From: Rhodobacter viridis | GTDB lineage: Bacteria; Pseudomonadota; Alphaproteobacteria; Rhodobacterales; Rhodobacteraceae | Assembly (NCBI RefSeq): GCF_003217355.1 | Contig: NZ_QJTK01000020.1 | Coordinates: forward strand, 1 to 44,029 | Length of the DNA stretch: 44,029 bases | Reading direction: 5' to 3' | Part shown: piece by piece, positions 32,252 to 40,683 of the stretch | Layout of the letters: each line of letters opens with the position of its first letter | Numbering within the stretch: position 1 is the stretch's first letter | Notes under the pieces: model-generated | Told to the model about the DNA's origin: nothing | The model's input: the letters and a program-made list of their open reading frames with translations, nothing else | Databases searched by the model: none | Made by a program: the position numbers and the translations under genes

Positions 32252-33018
32252 TGGAGCGGGGCTGGATCAAGGCGCGGCTGAGCGAGGCGCATCTGGCGGT
32301 GGTGCTGCTCACGCGCCTGCCGATGCCGCGCCTGCCCGATCCGGCGCCGAGCCTGCCGCGCTCGGTCTGGGCCTATCCCTTGGCCGGGCTGGTGGTGGGG
32401 GCGATGTCCGCCCTCGCCCTTTTCGTCACGATGGCGCTGGACCTGCCGCCCGCTTTGGCGGCGGGTCTTGCGGTGACGGTGCAGGTTTTCCTGACCGGCG
32501 CGCTGCACGAAGACGGGCTTGCCGATGTGGCCGATGGCTTCTGGGGCGGGCGCGAGGTGGCGCGACGGCTCGAAATCATGCGCGACAGCCGCATCGGCTC
32601 CTACGGGGTCGCGGCGCTGGTGCTGTCGCTTGGGCTGCGCTGGCAGGGCGTCGCGGCGCTGGCCGCGGCTTCGCCCGCGCTGGCGATGGCCGGGCTGATC
32701 GGGCTTGCGATGCTCTCGCGCGCGGCCTGTGGTGTGCTGATGGCGGCGCTGCCCGCGGCGCGGGCCGATGGCATGGGGCGCATCGCCTCGGGTGCGGCGT
32801 GGAACCGGGTGATCGCAGGCGTGGCCCTTGGGGTCGGCGCGGCGCTCGGGCTCGGTCTGCCGGTCGTCTCGCTGCTGATCGTGCAGGGCGCGCTGGTCTT
32901 CGGGCTTGCGCAGGTCGCGAAAGCCAAGATCGGCGGGCAGACCGGCGACGTTCTGGGCACGGCGCAGCAACTGGCCGAAATCGGCGGCTGGCTGGTTCTG
33001 GCGGCGGTCTTCGCCTGA
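32251..33018 (+). CDS. cobV: Adenosylcobinamide-GDP ribazoletransferase (cobalamin synthase)
   Basis: A 255-residue polytopic membrane enzyme (CobS in enterics) that joins adenosylcobinamide-GDP and alpha-ribazole (phosphate). The metal-binding motif HEDGLADVADGFWGG is near residue 89, followed by RRLEIMRDSRIGSYGV. About six hydrophobic helices follow. The start at 32251 gives a TGATG overlap with cobU. Its stop is 3 bp from the stop of the convergent Hint-RTX gene, with a hairpin across both stops. Confidence 0.95.
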   Translation: MERGWIKARLSEAHLAVVLLTRLPMPRLPDPAPSLPRSVWAYPLAGLVVGAMSALALFVTMALDLPPALAAGLAVTVQVFLTGALHEDGLADVADGFWGGREVARRLEIMRDSRIGSYGVAALVLSLGLRWQGVAALAAASPALAMAGLIGLAMLSRAACGVLMAALPAARADGMGRIASGAAWNRVIAGVALGVGAALGLGLPVVSLLIVQGALVFGLAQVAKAKIGGQTGDVLGTAQQLAEIGGWLVLAAVFA

Positions 33019-33028
33019 GGCTCAGGCG
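33012..33028. terminator. Bidirectional hairpin across the cobV and RTX stop codons
   Basis: CGCCTGA-GGC-TCAGGCG is a perfect 7-bp stem that contains the cobV TGA in one arm and the complementary stop of the convergent gene in the other. It could slow transcription from both sides. Confidence 0.4.
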
Positions 33029-35007
33029 ACGCGCAACCCTGCACTCGGCCGCGGATCAACAAGCCGCAGCCCCCGCCGCAAGGCCAAAGGCCGGGCAAGC
33101 GGGCCATAGACCGTCGCCGCCTCCTGCGACCCGAGGACAACGCCGGCAAGCCACGGCTGCGCCTGCGCAATCGACAGCCGCGCCGCAGGCCCGAGTGCGG
33201 CCAGCGCCAGCGGTCCGGGGTAAAGCGACTCGCAGGCGAGCCCGTTCGCGGTCAGAATGCCGTGCCGCTCCAGCAGGATGTGGTGATAGCTCACCCGCCG
33301 CTTGCCGCGCGCGATGCGAAAGCGCGGGTCGTGCAGCTCGGCCAGATGCCGCGCCCGCACCAGACGCTCGCCCTGATCGGTCTCGGCCAGCACCGCATGC
33401 TGCGGCGAGACGAGAAGCGCCCCGTGCCGACCGAGCGCATTTTCGCGGATCGCGACCGGCAGCAGCCCCGGCTCGGCGGCGAGCTCGGCCGGGCCAAGCA
33501 CGCGCCCACCCGCCCAAAGCACCGGCACCGCCCCGCGATCGCGGCTGCTCACCAGATCGCCCGGACGCAAGCTCTCGACCGGAACCGGGCCGCGCGGCGT
33601 CTCGATCAGGGTTCCGGCGGTGAAACAGGGCACGCCCATCGCATGCAGCAGCGAGCGGCTGATTTCCGAAAAGGTCATCCCGGCCAGCGTGATCACCGGC
33701 CCGCCGGTGACAGTCGGGAAGGTGATCACCGCATTGCCATTGGCATCGGTGCCGATCACCGCATCGTCCCAGTTCACCGGCTTGCCCTGAGCGTCGTAAA
33801 GCCCCGAGACGTCGAGCTGATCGAGCGTATGGCCATTGACCAGCGTCATGTCGAAATCGGTGATCCGGTCGGCGCCGCTCGTGCCGTCGAAGGCAAAGAT
33901 ATCCGCGCCGCTGCCGCCGGTCAGCGTGTCCGCCCCGGTGCCGCCTGCCAGCACATCATTGCCGGTGCCGCCGCTCAGACTGTCGGCGCCGTCGCCGCCG
34001 CGCAGGGTGTCGTTGCCCGCATCGCCGTAAAGCGTGTCATCGCCGGTGCCGCCAAGCACCGAGTCGTTGTCATCGCCGCCATAGAGGATGTCGTTGCCGC
34101 CGCGCCCGTCGATCGTGTCGTTGCCGCCGCCGCCGTAGAAGATGTTCGTGTAGATGTCGGCGCCGCTGTAGGACGCCCCGTCGAAGCCGATCAGAAGATC
34201 GCCGTAAGACGAGCCGATGACGCCGTCGACGCTGGTCAGGGTGTCGCCCGCCGCATCGCCGCCCGACGCGGTCCAGTTCGTCAGATCGATCGACACCGCC
34301 CCCGAGGAGGCCGAGTAATCGGCATAATCCATCCCCGAGCCGCCGATGATGCTGTCCGCCCCGGCCCCGCCCGCCAGCGTGTCATCGCCCGCGCCGCCAT
34401 CAAGCGTGTCGGAGCCAAGACCGCCGAGGATCAGGTCGTTGCCGTCATTGCCGCTCAGCCGGTCATTGCCCGCGCCGCCATCAATGCTGTCGTTGCCCGC
34501 ATTGCCGGTCACGGTGTCATTGCCCGCCCCGGCGCGGATCGTGTCATTGCCCGCGCCGCCCACCAGCGACGAGGCCGCCGAAGACGCATAGCCCGTGCTG
34601 GCCAGACCGCTGTAAAGCTGGCCGGTCGCGGTCGTCGCAGCGCTGCCCGTGACCGTCATCACGACACCCGGCGTCAGCGCCGAGGTCGAGACATAGCCCA
34701 CCAGCGTATTGCCGACATAGACATCGTAGATCTTTGCCGTCGTGCCCGCGGTCGTGGTGAAGCTGTAGGCCGTGCCCAGCCGCACCGCGCCCGAGGCAAG
34801 CACCGCGCCCGAGGCGCTCGTCACCACCGCGGTCTGGTTGGTGTCGAGCTGACTCGTCGCGGAGCCGCTGAAATATTGATCATTGTCGGTGACGGTGATC
34901 GTGATCGCCTGCGCGGCCGATTCGTAGCCCGCATCCAGCGCAAAGGTCGACCCGCCCGCGGTCGTGATCGACGCGGCGGCATAGCCCCCGATCGTGTAAG
35001 TCGCCAT
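33022..35007 (-). CDS. RTX exoprotein with C-terminal Hint domain
   Basis: A 661-residue protein. Residues 1-145 are a Ser/Thr/Ala-rich region with repeated beta-strand pattern (ITITVTDNDQYFSG). Residues 148-228 and 288-370 are RTX nonapeptides (GGAGNDTIRAGAGNDTV), separated by a 60-residue linker. From Cys460 (VPCFTAGTLIETPRGPVPVE) to about residue 600 is a Hint_2-type domain, with block-B His536 in SPQHAVL and the typical SYHHILLERHGILTANGLAC. Hint folds self-process in inteins and hedgehog; here the C-terminal HN/C splice residues are not seen, so cleavage but not splicing is possible. There is no signal peptide; type I export is likely. Confidence 0.88.
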   Translation of the reverse strand: MATYTIGGYAAASITTAGGSTFALDAGYESAAQAITITVTDNDQYFSGSATSQLDTNQTAVVTSASGAVLASGAVRLGTAYSFTTTAGTTAKIYDVYVGNTLVGYVSTSALTPGVVMTVTGSAATTATGQLYSGLASTGYASSAASSLVGGAGNDTIRAGAGNDTVTGNAGNDSIDGGAGNDRLSGNDGNDLILGGLGSDTLDGGAGDDTLAGGAGADSIIGGSGMDYADYSASSGAVSIDLTNWTASGGDAAGDTLTSVDGVIGSSYGDLLIGFDGASYSGADIYTNIFYGGGGNDTIDGRGGNDILYGGDDNDSVLGGTGDDTLYGDAGNDTLRGGDGADSLSGGTGNDVLAGGTGADTLTGGSGADIFAFDGTSGADRITDFDMTLVNGHTLDQLDVSGLYDAQGKPVNWDDAVIGTDANGNAVITFPTVTGGPVITLAGMTFSEISRSLLHAMGVPCFTAGTLIETPRGPVPVESLRPGDLVSSRDRGAVPVLWAGGRVLGPAELAAEPGLLPVAIRENALGRHGALLVSPQHAVLAETDQGERLVRARHLAELHDPRFRIARGKRRVSYHHILLERHGILTANGLACESLYPGPLALAALGPAARLSIAQAQPWLAGVVLGSQEAATVYGPLARPLALRRGLRLVDPRPSAGLRVA

Positions 35008-35104
35008 CGTTCTGCCCGTATGCAGGTCTGATGCCTGCTTTGCCTCAGCCGGGGCTTCTGCCCCCCGGTGCCGCCCGTGCCTGCGATGCGACCCGATTGT
35101 CTGT

Positions 35105-35123
35105 GTTAACGTCCTGCGTTAAC
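35105..35123. promoter_or_regulatory. GTTAACG palindrome in the AT-rich region before the Hint-RTX gene
   Basis: GTTAACG-TCCTG-CGTTAAC is a perfect 7-bp dyad about 100 bp upstream of the RTX start. It adjoins the AT-rich TAACTAAATAAATAT (35125-35139), the most promoter-like DNA in this gap. It could be an operator for the RTX gene. Confidence 0.35.
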
Positions 35124-35216
35124 GATAACTAAATAAATATGGCGAAAGTGAGGCAACGTCCGCAACACCCTCAGCGGGCGGGAAAATTTCCGAATGGGGT
35201 TGCAGGTGTCGTGGGG

Positions 35217-35678
35217 TCAGGCGGGAAGCGCGCGGCTCATGACGACAGCGGTGATCGGGCAGACCGAGCTTGCCTGTTTCGAGGCAAGGACGGGCGGCGG
35301 CACCTCGTAGCGGGCGCGGGCGCGGAACCCGCGATGCGAGAAGAACTGCGCCGCATGTTTGGTGAAAAGCCAGGCATCGCTGGCCCCTGCGGCGGCCACC
35401 GTCGCCAGAAGCGTGGTCAGCATCGCCGAGCCGATGCCGTGACCGCGCGCGGGTTCAGCCACGACCATCGAGCGGATCAACGCGTGACCGTCGAGCATCT
35501 CATAGCCGCCATAGCCACAGATCGCCCCGGAAGCATCTGTGAAGGCAAGGAAATTCCGGCCGGGATCGGCCAGATCCTCGGTCGGGAGCCGGGCCGCGGT
35601 CAGCGCCTCGACCAGCCCCGGATCTGCGCCGGGGATCGGTTTCGCAGTCAGTTCGGGCAGGACCATGACCTCCGGCAT
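35217..35678 (-). CDS. GNAT acetyltransferase, ArsN2-like
   Basis: A 153-residue GCN5-type N-acetyltransferase. It matches the layout of ArsN2-type enzymes: LPTEDLADPGRNFLAF near residue 30, IRSMVVAEPARGHGIGSAML as the acetyl-CoA loop (RGHGIG), LFTKHAAQFFSHRGFRARAR, and a C-terminal SVCPITAVVMSRAL. ArsN proteins are annotated with arsenic operons, but there are no ars genes here, so the substrate is open. The start at 35678 is preferred; Met at 35666 is an alternative. It lies alone on the minus strand between the actin-fold gene and the Hint-RTX gene. Confidence 0.75.
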   Translation of the reverse strand: MPEVMVLPELTAKPIPGADPGLVEALTAARLPTEDLADPGRNFLAFTDASGAICGYGGYEMLDGHALIRSMVVAEPARGHGIGSAMLTTLLATVAAAGASDAWLFTKHAAQFFSHRGFRARARYEVPPPVLASKQASSVCPITAVVMSRALPA

Positions 35679-35847
35679 CGGGCGGCTCCTGTGACAAGGG
35701 GGGATGCGGAAAAAAGTCCAACTCGGGTCGCGGCAAGGGGGCGACTGGCGACGAGACGGAAGGCCCGATAGCGGTCCATTGCGAAACACCCGTGCAGACT
35801 GTGACGATTGTGCGACTGCGACGGGACAGGGTCAAGCGCTCAATATA

Positions 35848-37086
35848 TCAACTCTCGGTTGCAGTTAATGCAAGGCCATCGACGACCGCGGTGAAAGCGT
35901 CGCCCTGGGCCTGTCGCGCCTGCGGGAAAGCGGCGGCGACGGCATCCGACACGAGACCCATCAGGCTCGAGCCGCCGACAAGGATCGCGGTCTCGACCGC
36001 GGGGGGCGCGATCGACGCCAGACGGCAGGTCTCGGCCAGAGCCGCATCGAGGTCTGCGCGGGCGCGGGTCAGCGCGGCGGCCATCGAGGCCGCGTCGATC
36101 TCGGCATAAAGGCCGCGCTCGATCTTGCCCATGCGGATCATCGCGCCCGGCTTGCCCGCATTCGCTTCGATCTTGCCGCGCTCGACGGCAAAGGCGAGAT
36201 CATGGCCCAGCTCGTCCTCGATCACCCGCGCCAGCCGCGCGATCGGGCGCGGCTCGACGGCGAATTTCGCCAGATGCGCCACCGCGTTGCGGGTCTCGCG
36301 GGTGTAGAGAAAAGGGATCTTCGCCCAGGTCGCCAGATCGACGAAAATCTCGTTCGGCATCGGCAGAAGGCCCGGGCCGAATTCGCGCTTCAGCTGCCCG
36401 CCCTGCCCCAGATGCGGCATCACATGGTCAAGCGCGATGGCGCGGTCGAAATCGGTGCCGCCCAGCCGGATGCCGTGGCTGGCAAGGATCTCGATCCGGC
36501 CCGCATGGCTGCGAAACAGCGAAAAGTCCGAGGTGCCGCCGCCGATATCGACGATCAGCCCCAGCGTCGCGCCGCTGAGACTGGCCGAGGCGCGGGCAGC
36601 CGCTTCGGGTTCGGGACAAAAGCCGATCTCGGTGAAGCCCGCCGCGGCAAGGCAGGCGCGCAGGTCTTCGGCCGCTTTCGCATCGCGGGCGGGATCGGCG
36701 TGGAAATGCACCGGACGGCCAGAGAGGACGCGGGTGAACGTCACGCCCGTCTGCGCCTCGGCCCGCGCCTTGGTTTCGCGCAGGAAGGCGGTGACGACAT
36801 CGGCCAAAGTGCGGCGACGGCCGCCGATCGGGCGGGCCTCGTGAAAGAGCGGCGTGCCCAGAACGCTTTTCAGCGCCCGCATGAACCGCCCCTCCTCGCC
36901 CGCCACCAGCGCGGCGACGGCCTCGGCGCCGATCCGCATCGGGCCGGTCTCGGAGGGGAAGAAGACCGCGGTGGGCAGCGTGTCGGCCGTGCCATCCAGC
37001 GTCAGGCGGCGCAGGCGGCCGTCCTGCACGATGGCGGCGGCGGAGTTCGAGGTGCCGAAGTCAATTGCAAGGGTCAGGTCGGTCAT
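35848..37086 (-). CDS. Hsp70-family (YegD-like) actin-fold ATPase without substrate domain
   Basis: A 412-residue protein made only of the Hsp70-type nucleotide-binding domain. Phosphate-1 motif is LAIDFGTSNSAAA (residues 6-18), phosphate-2 is LIVDIGGGTSDFSLF, and the adenosine motif is AILVGGSSLMGLVSDAV near the C-terminus. ASHGIRLGGTDFDRAI matches DnaK/YegD. The substrate-binding beta-sandwich and lid of DnaK are absent, as in YegD. No DnaJ or GrpE partner is nearby. The start at 37086 is preferred over an ATG 12 bases upstream. Function is unknown; it is chaperone-like at most by family. Confidence 0.85.
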   Translation of the reverse strand: MTDLTLAIDFGTSNSAAAIVQDGRLRRLTLDGTADTLPTAVFFPSETGPMRIGAEAVAALVAGEEGRFMRALKSVLGTPLFHEARPIGGRRRTLADVVTAFLRETKARAEAQTGVTFTRVLSGRPVHFHADPARDAKAAEDLRACLAAAGFTEIGFCPEPEAAARASASLSGATLGLIVDIGGGTSDFSLFRSHAGRIEILASHGIRLGGTDFDRAIALDHVMPHLGQGGQLKREFGPGLLPMPNEIFVDLATWAKIPFLYTRETRNAVAHLAKFAVEPRPIARLARVIEDELGHDLAFAVERGKIEANAGKPGAMIRMGKIERGLYAEIDAASMAAALTRARADLDAALAETCRLASIAPPAVETAILVGGSSLMGLVSDAVAAAFPQARQAQGDAFTAVVDGLALTATES

Positions 37087-37126
37087 CGCGGGGCCCATGA
37101 AAGCAAAGCAGGCCCGCTACAGGGTT

Positions 37127-37158
37127 TCGGCCGCGCTGGCAAGGGGCCGCGCGGCCGA
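37127..37158 (-). terminator. Hairpin after the serralysin-like gene
   Basis: TCGGCCGCG (37127-37135) and CGCGGCCGA (37150-37158) form a perfect 9-bp stem with a 14-base loop, beginning 5 bp after the stop codon of the protease gene on the minus strand. It probably terminates that transcript before the actin-fold gene. Confidence 0.5.
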
Positions 37159-37163
37159 GGGGA

Positions 37164-40100
37164 TCAGAGCAGGAAGTCACCCGCGGTCAGCGTGCCAAGG
37201 CTGACGTTGTCGAGCGTGACGCGGAAGCCGTCGAAATCGATCACCACCGCCCGGCCCGATTGCGTCAGGTGCCCGCTCAGATCGGCAAAGCTGTCGAGCC
37301 CGGCAAAAGCGGTCAGGTCGATATCGTCGCTGCCCGCGCGGAAATCGGTGATCCGATCCGCGGCGTCGGCGCTCGTGAAGACGAAGACATCATTGCCGAG
37401 CCCCCCGGCAAGCGTATCGGCGCCCGATCCGGCGGTCAGGGTGTCGTTCCCGGACCCGGCACTGATCCAGTCGTTCCCCTCTCCGGCAAGGATCAGGTCA
37501 TTGCCCGACCCGGCGGCGATGCGGTCATTGCCCGCCCCGCCCGAGATCGTGTCGGCATTCGAGGCGCTGTCGCCAGTGGCGGTGTAGCTGTCATTGCCCG
37601 CGCCAAGGGTGACCAGATCGTTGCCGCTGGTGTCGGTGACGACATCCGCCCCGGCGCCCCCCGTCAGCGTGTCATTGCCGGTGCCGCCCGCCAGTCGCCC
37701 CCCCGCCTCCGAGGCCGTCAGGGCGTCGTCGCCCGCGCCGCCATCCAGCGAGTCATTGCCGCCAAGGCTCGTCATCACCTCGTTGCCGTTTCCGCCCATG
37801 ACCGTATCGGACTCGGCGGCGGTGCTGTCGATGAACTGATCGTTGCCCCCGCCCAGATCGATGCGATCGCTGCCGGTGCCCCCGTCCACACTGTCGTTGC
37901 CGTCGCCCGCGGTGATCGTGTCATTCCCGGCGCCGCCCAGAAGCGTGTCGTCGCCCTCGTTGCCGGTCAGCCGGTCATTGCCCGCGCCGCCATCGACGCT
38001 GTCCGCCCCCGCTCCGGTCGCGATCGCATCATTGCCGTCGCCCCCCAGCACGGTATCGGCATTCGTCGCGGTGTCGCCGGTGCCGGTGTAGCTGTCATTG
38101 CCCGCGCCGAGCGTGATCAGATCGTTGCCGCCCGCATCTTTCATCGTGTCGATCCCGCTGCCGCCGATCAGCGTGTCATTGCCAAGCCCGCCCGTGAGCG
38201 CGCAGCCCGCGGCAGAGGCGGTCAGGCTGTCGTTCCCGGCGCCGCCATCCAGGCTGTCGCGCCCGCCCGTGCTGGTCAGCACGTCATTGCCGAGCCCGCC
38301 CAGAACCGTGTCGGCGCCCGCATCCGTGCCGTCGGTGAAAAGATCGTCGCCCGCGCCAAGGTCGATCGCGTCGCTGTCCGCACCGCCAAGGACGGTGTCG
38401 TTGCCGTCGCCCGAGGCTATGCCATCGCGCCCGGCGCCGCCGTTGAGCACGTCATTGCCCGCGCTGGCGAAAATGCGGTCATTGCCGTCACCGCCAAAGA
38501 CGCTGTCGCCCATCGTCGCGTCGTCGCCGCTGGCCGTGTAGCTGTCATTGCCCGCCCCGAGATCGACGATATCGATGCCGCCTGCGTCGCTGACCGTGTC
38601 GGCCCCGATGCCGCCCGTCATCGTGTCGTTCCCCGTCCCCCCGGAGACGATGCAACTTGCCGGGCCCGCCATCAGGACATCGTCGCCGTCGTCGCCATAA
38701 AGCCGGTCCGAGCCGCCGCGGCTGATCAGCCTGTCGTTGCCGCTGCCGCCCCAGACCTGGTCGGCGCCGCTGTCGAGGCCGTCAACGAAGACGTCATTGC
38801 CCCCCGCCAGGGTGATCAGGTCGTTGCCGGTTCCGCCGATGATGCTGTCGTCTCCGGCCGCGCCCGAAAGGCTGTCGTTGCCCTCGCGCCCGTCGATCGT
38901 GTCGGCGCCGTCGCCGCCGGTCAGCGTGTCGCTGCCGGTCGTGCCCTGCAGGGTCTGCCCGGCGTCGCCCGAGCCGCCGCCCGACCCGGCGGTGAACAGG
39001 AAATGGGTCGGATCGAGCATCGAGGTGACCAGACCCGCCAGCAGGATGGTGCCTTCGGCAGTGGCGATGCTCACCCCGTCGGCCGTATCTGTCATCAGCG
39101 CGAGCAGCGCCGTCCAGTCGGCGATCTGCGTCAGCGCGGAAATGTCGATGTAATCGACGATGGCAACGAAATCGCTGACCGTATCCGACCCGAAACCGGT
39201 GGCGAACAAGAAGATGTCCTGCCCCTCGCCGCCGGTCAGCAGATCGTCGCCCGCATCGCCCGCAAGCTGGTCGTTGCCCGCCGCGCCCGAGAGCGTGTCA
39301 TCGCCCGCGCCGCCCGAAACCGTGTCATTGCCGCCGCCCCCGTCAAGCTGGTTGCCGACGCTGTTGCCGGTGAGCCGATCCGCGCCCGCTCCGGTGCGCA
39401 GGTTCTCGATCACCGTGCCGGTGTAGAGCACCATGTTGCCGCGCTGCCCGAACAGATCCGAGACCGCCCCGGGCGTCAGATCGACCCGCGCCGCCTCGGA
39501 GCGGTCGGAAACATCGAGCGTGTCGATCCCGTCGGTATCGATCAGCGTGAAGGCGACATTGGCGCGGTGGTTGGTCGTGCCGAGAAAGTCGAGCGCGTCA
39601 CCCGCGGTCGAGCCCGCGCCATAGGTGGTGTCGCCGCCATGCACCGCGATGGGCGTGCCATAAAGCGTGCGCATCGCCGCGATGTCGAAGGCCATCGGCG
39701 TCAGCAGATAGGCAAAGGTGGCATTGGTGTTCGGGTTCTCGTTTTGCGAGAAATACGACATGATCGAGGTCTGCCAGCTGTCGTTGGCATAAAGCGCATC
39801 GCGCGAAAAGCTGGCCGAGCCGTTGTAATTGCCGGTATGCCCAAGGCCAAGCGCATGGCCGATCTCGTGCACATAGGTCTGATAGCTGTAGCTGCCGATC
39901 GTGCCGCCATAGCTGTTGAACCAGGACGAAGACACGTTGACCATGGCCGAGGTCATGTTCACGCCCGTGCCCTGCATCGAGGTATAGGCCCCGGCGGCGC
40001 TGTTCTGGAAGGCGATCTGCCCACCCGTTGCGGTCTGCACGAAGGTGATCCCGGCCAGGGCACCCCAGCTGTCAAGGGCGGCCTCGATCAGCGTGCGTTC

Positions 40101-40238
40101 GGGCGTGCTCAACCCAGCCGAGAAGGAATAGGTCAGGCTGCGTGAAACGGTCAGGTTCCACCCGTAGGTATAGCCTCCGAAATAGCCGCGGATGATCTGG
40201 TTGACCGCCTGGTCTTCGGTGAAGGTGGGAAGGGTCAT
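37164..40238 (-). CDS. Serralysin-like M10 metalloprotease with long RTX region
   Basis: A 1024-residue secreted zinc protease. Residues 1-205 are the catalytic domain: zinc motif HEIGHALGLGH (His124, Glu125, His128, His134) and Met-turn SIMSYFSQ (Met160), preceded by GYFGGYTYGWNL and an ALDSWGALAGITF segment. Residues about 270-345 hold a first RTX block ending in a serralysin-type FATGFGSDTVSDF. A second, very long RTX block covers about 425-975, and the C-terminus is a hydrophobic type I secretion tail (LGTLTAGDFLL). There is no Sec signal. Typical serralysins are about 470 residues, so this one is extended mainly by repeats. No PrtDEF exporter or inhibitor genes are in the window. Confidence 0.9.
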   Translation of the reverse strand: MTLPTFTEDQAVNQIIRGYFGGYTYGWNLTVSRSLTYSFSAGLSTPERTLIEAALDSWGALAGITFVQTATGGQIAFQNSAAGAYTSMQGTGVNMTSAMVNVSSSWFNSYGGTIGSYSYQTYVHEIGHALGLGHTGNYNGSASFSRDALYANDSWQTSIMSYFSQNENPNTNATFAYLLTPMAFDIAAMRTLYGTPIAVHGGDTTYGAGSTAGDALDFLGTTNHRANVAFTLIDTDGIDTLDVSDRSEAARVDLTPGAVSDLFGQRGNMVLYTGTVIENLRTGAGADRLTGNSVGNQLDGGGGNDTVSGGAGDDTLSGAAGNDQLAGDAGDDLLTGGEGQDIFLFATGFGSDTVSDFVAIVDYIDISALTQIADWTALLALMTDTADGVSIATAEGTILLAGLVTSMLDPTHFLFTAGSGGGSGDAGQTLQGTTGSDTLTGGDGADTIDGREGNDSLSGAAGDDSIIGGTGNDLITLAGGNDVFVDGLDSGADQVWGGSGNDRLISRGGSDRLYGDDGDDVLMAGPASCIVSGGTGNDTMTGGIGADTVSDAGGIDIVDLGAGNDSYTASGDDATMGDSVFGGDGNDRIFASAGNDVLNGGAGRDGIASGDGNDTVLGGADSDAIDLGAGDDLFTDGTDAGADTVLGGLGNDVLTSTGGRDSLDGGAGNDSLTASAAGCALTGGLGNDTLIGGSGIDTMKDAGGNDLITLGAGNDSYTGTGDTATNADTVLGGDGNDAIATGAGADSVDGGAGNDRLTGNEGDDTLLGGAGNDTITAGDGNDSVDGGTGSDRIDLGGGNDQFIDSTAAESDTVMGGNGNEVMTSLGGNDSLDGGAGDDALTASEAGGRLAGGTGNDTLTGGAGADVVTDTSGNDLVTLGAGNDSYTATGDSASNADTISGGAGNDRIAAGSGNDLILAGEGNDWISAGSGNDTLTAGSGADTLAGGLGNDVFVFTSADAADRITDFRAGSDDIDLTAFAGLDSFADLSGHLTQSGRAVVIDFDGFRVTLDNVSLGTLTAGDFLL

Positions 40239-40683
40239 CCGGGCACTCCTGCTCAGGCGCGTTTGAAACGCGGCAAATTGCAGACCGGCGCGTCGGTCTG
40301 CGAGGGATCGAGGAACAAGGGGCGCGTTCGGCGCAACGGGAAGTCTGGGCCTTCATGGCCTCCGGAGGATCCGCTTCCAGACCCCAGAGATAGCGGCTGC
40401 ACCGGAGGTCCAGCAAGGGCCTGAAACCGGAAACTCCCCTTTACTTTCTGTTACTTGGTGAAGATTTTCTTAACATCGCCAGCCAGCCGGGGGCGGCATT
40501 CACGATTGCGGCGCCCGCGTGGCGGGGCCACGTCGGAGCTGCGGCGGCGGGGCGAGATGACGGCCGAAGCACGGCGCGTCGACGGCGCGCGCTCGGGCGA
40601 CGGACAGGGGCTGCGGCCGATTCGACTCACCGAAGGCCATTGGAACGGGGCCGCGCCGAAAAGGTCGCGGCCCCCGCCTTGGT
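40239..40683 (-). other. 445-bp gene-free leader region of the serralysin-like gene
   Basis: No protein gene is supported. From the protease start outwards the minus-strand leader contains a palindrome CGCGTTT-G-AAACGCG (40258-40272) and an 8-bp stem GCAGACCG/CGGTCTGC (40280-40287, 40294-40301). An AT-rich patch at about 40436-40480 (ACTTTCTGTTACTTGG, ATTTTCTTAAC) is the most likely promoter site. This implies a 5' leader of about 200 bases with structure. The far end (40647-40674) is the terminator of the upstream RTX gene. Confidence 0.45.
40647..40674 (-). terminator. Hairpin after the large RTX gene
   Basis: GGGGCCGCG (40647-40655) and CGCGGCCCC (40666-40674) form a perfect 9-bp stem with a 10-base loop, 9 bp past the RTX stop on the minus strand. 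Confidence 0.55.

Noticed and set aside
37260-40145. Long plus-strand open frame opposite the serralysin-like gene
   Set aside because: Low-complexity Ala/Val/Arg periodic translation produced by the 27-bp RTX repeat read backwards; the minus strand has the zinc protease motif.
40436-40490. CtrA-type TTAA-N7-TTAA site before the serralysin-like gene
   Set aside because: Only one half-site (TTAAG) is good and the second (TTCA) is poor, so the match is not distinguishable from AT-rich promoter DNA.
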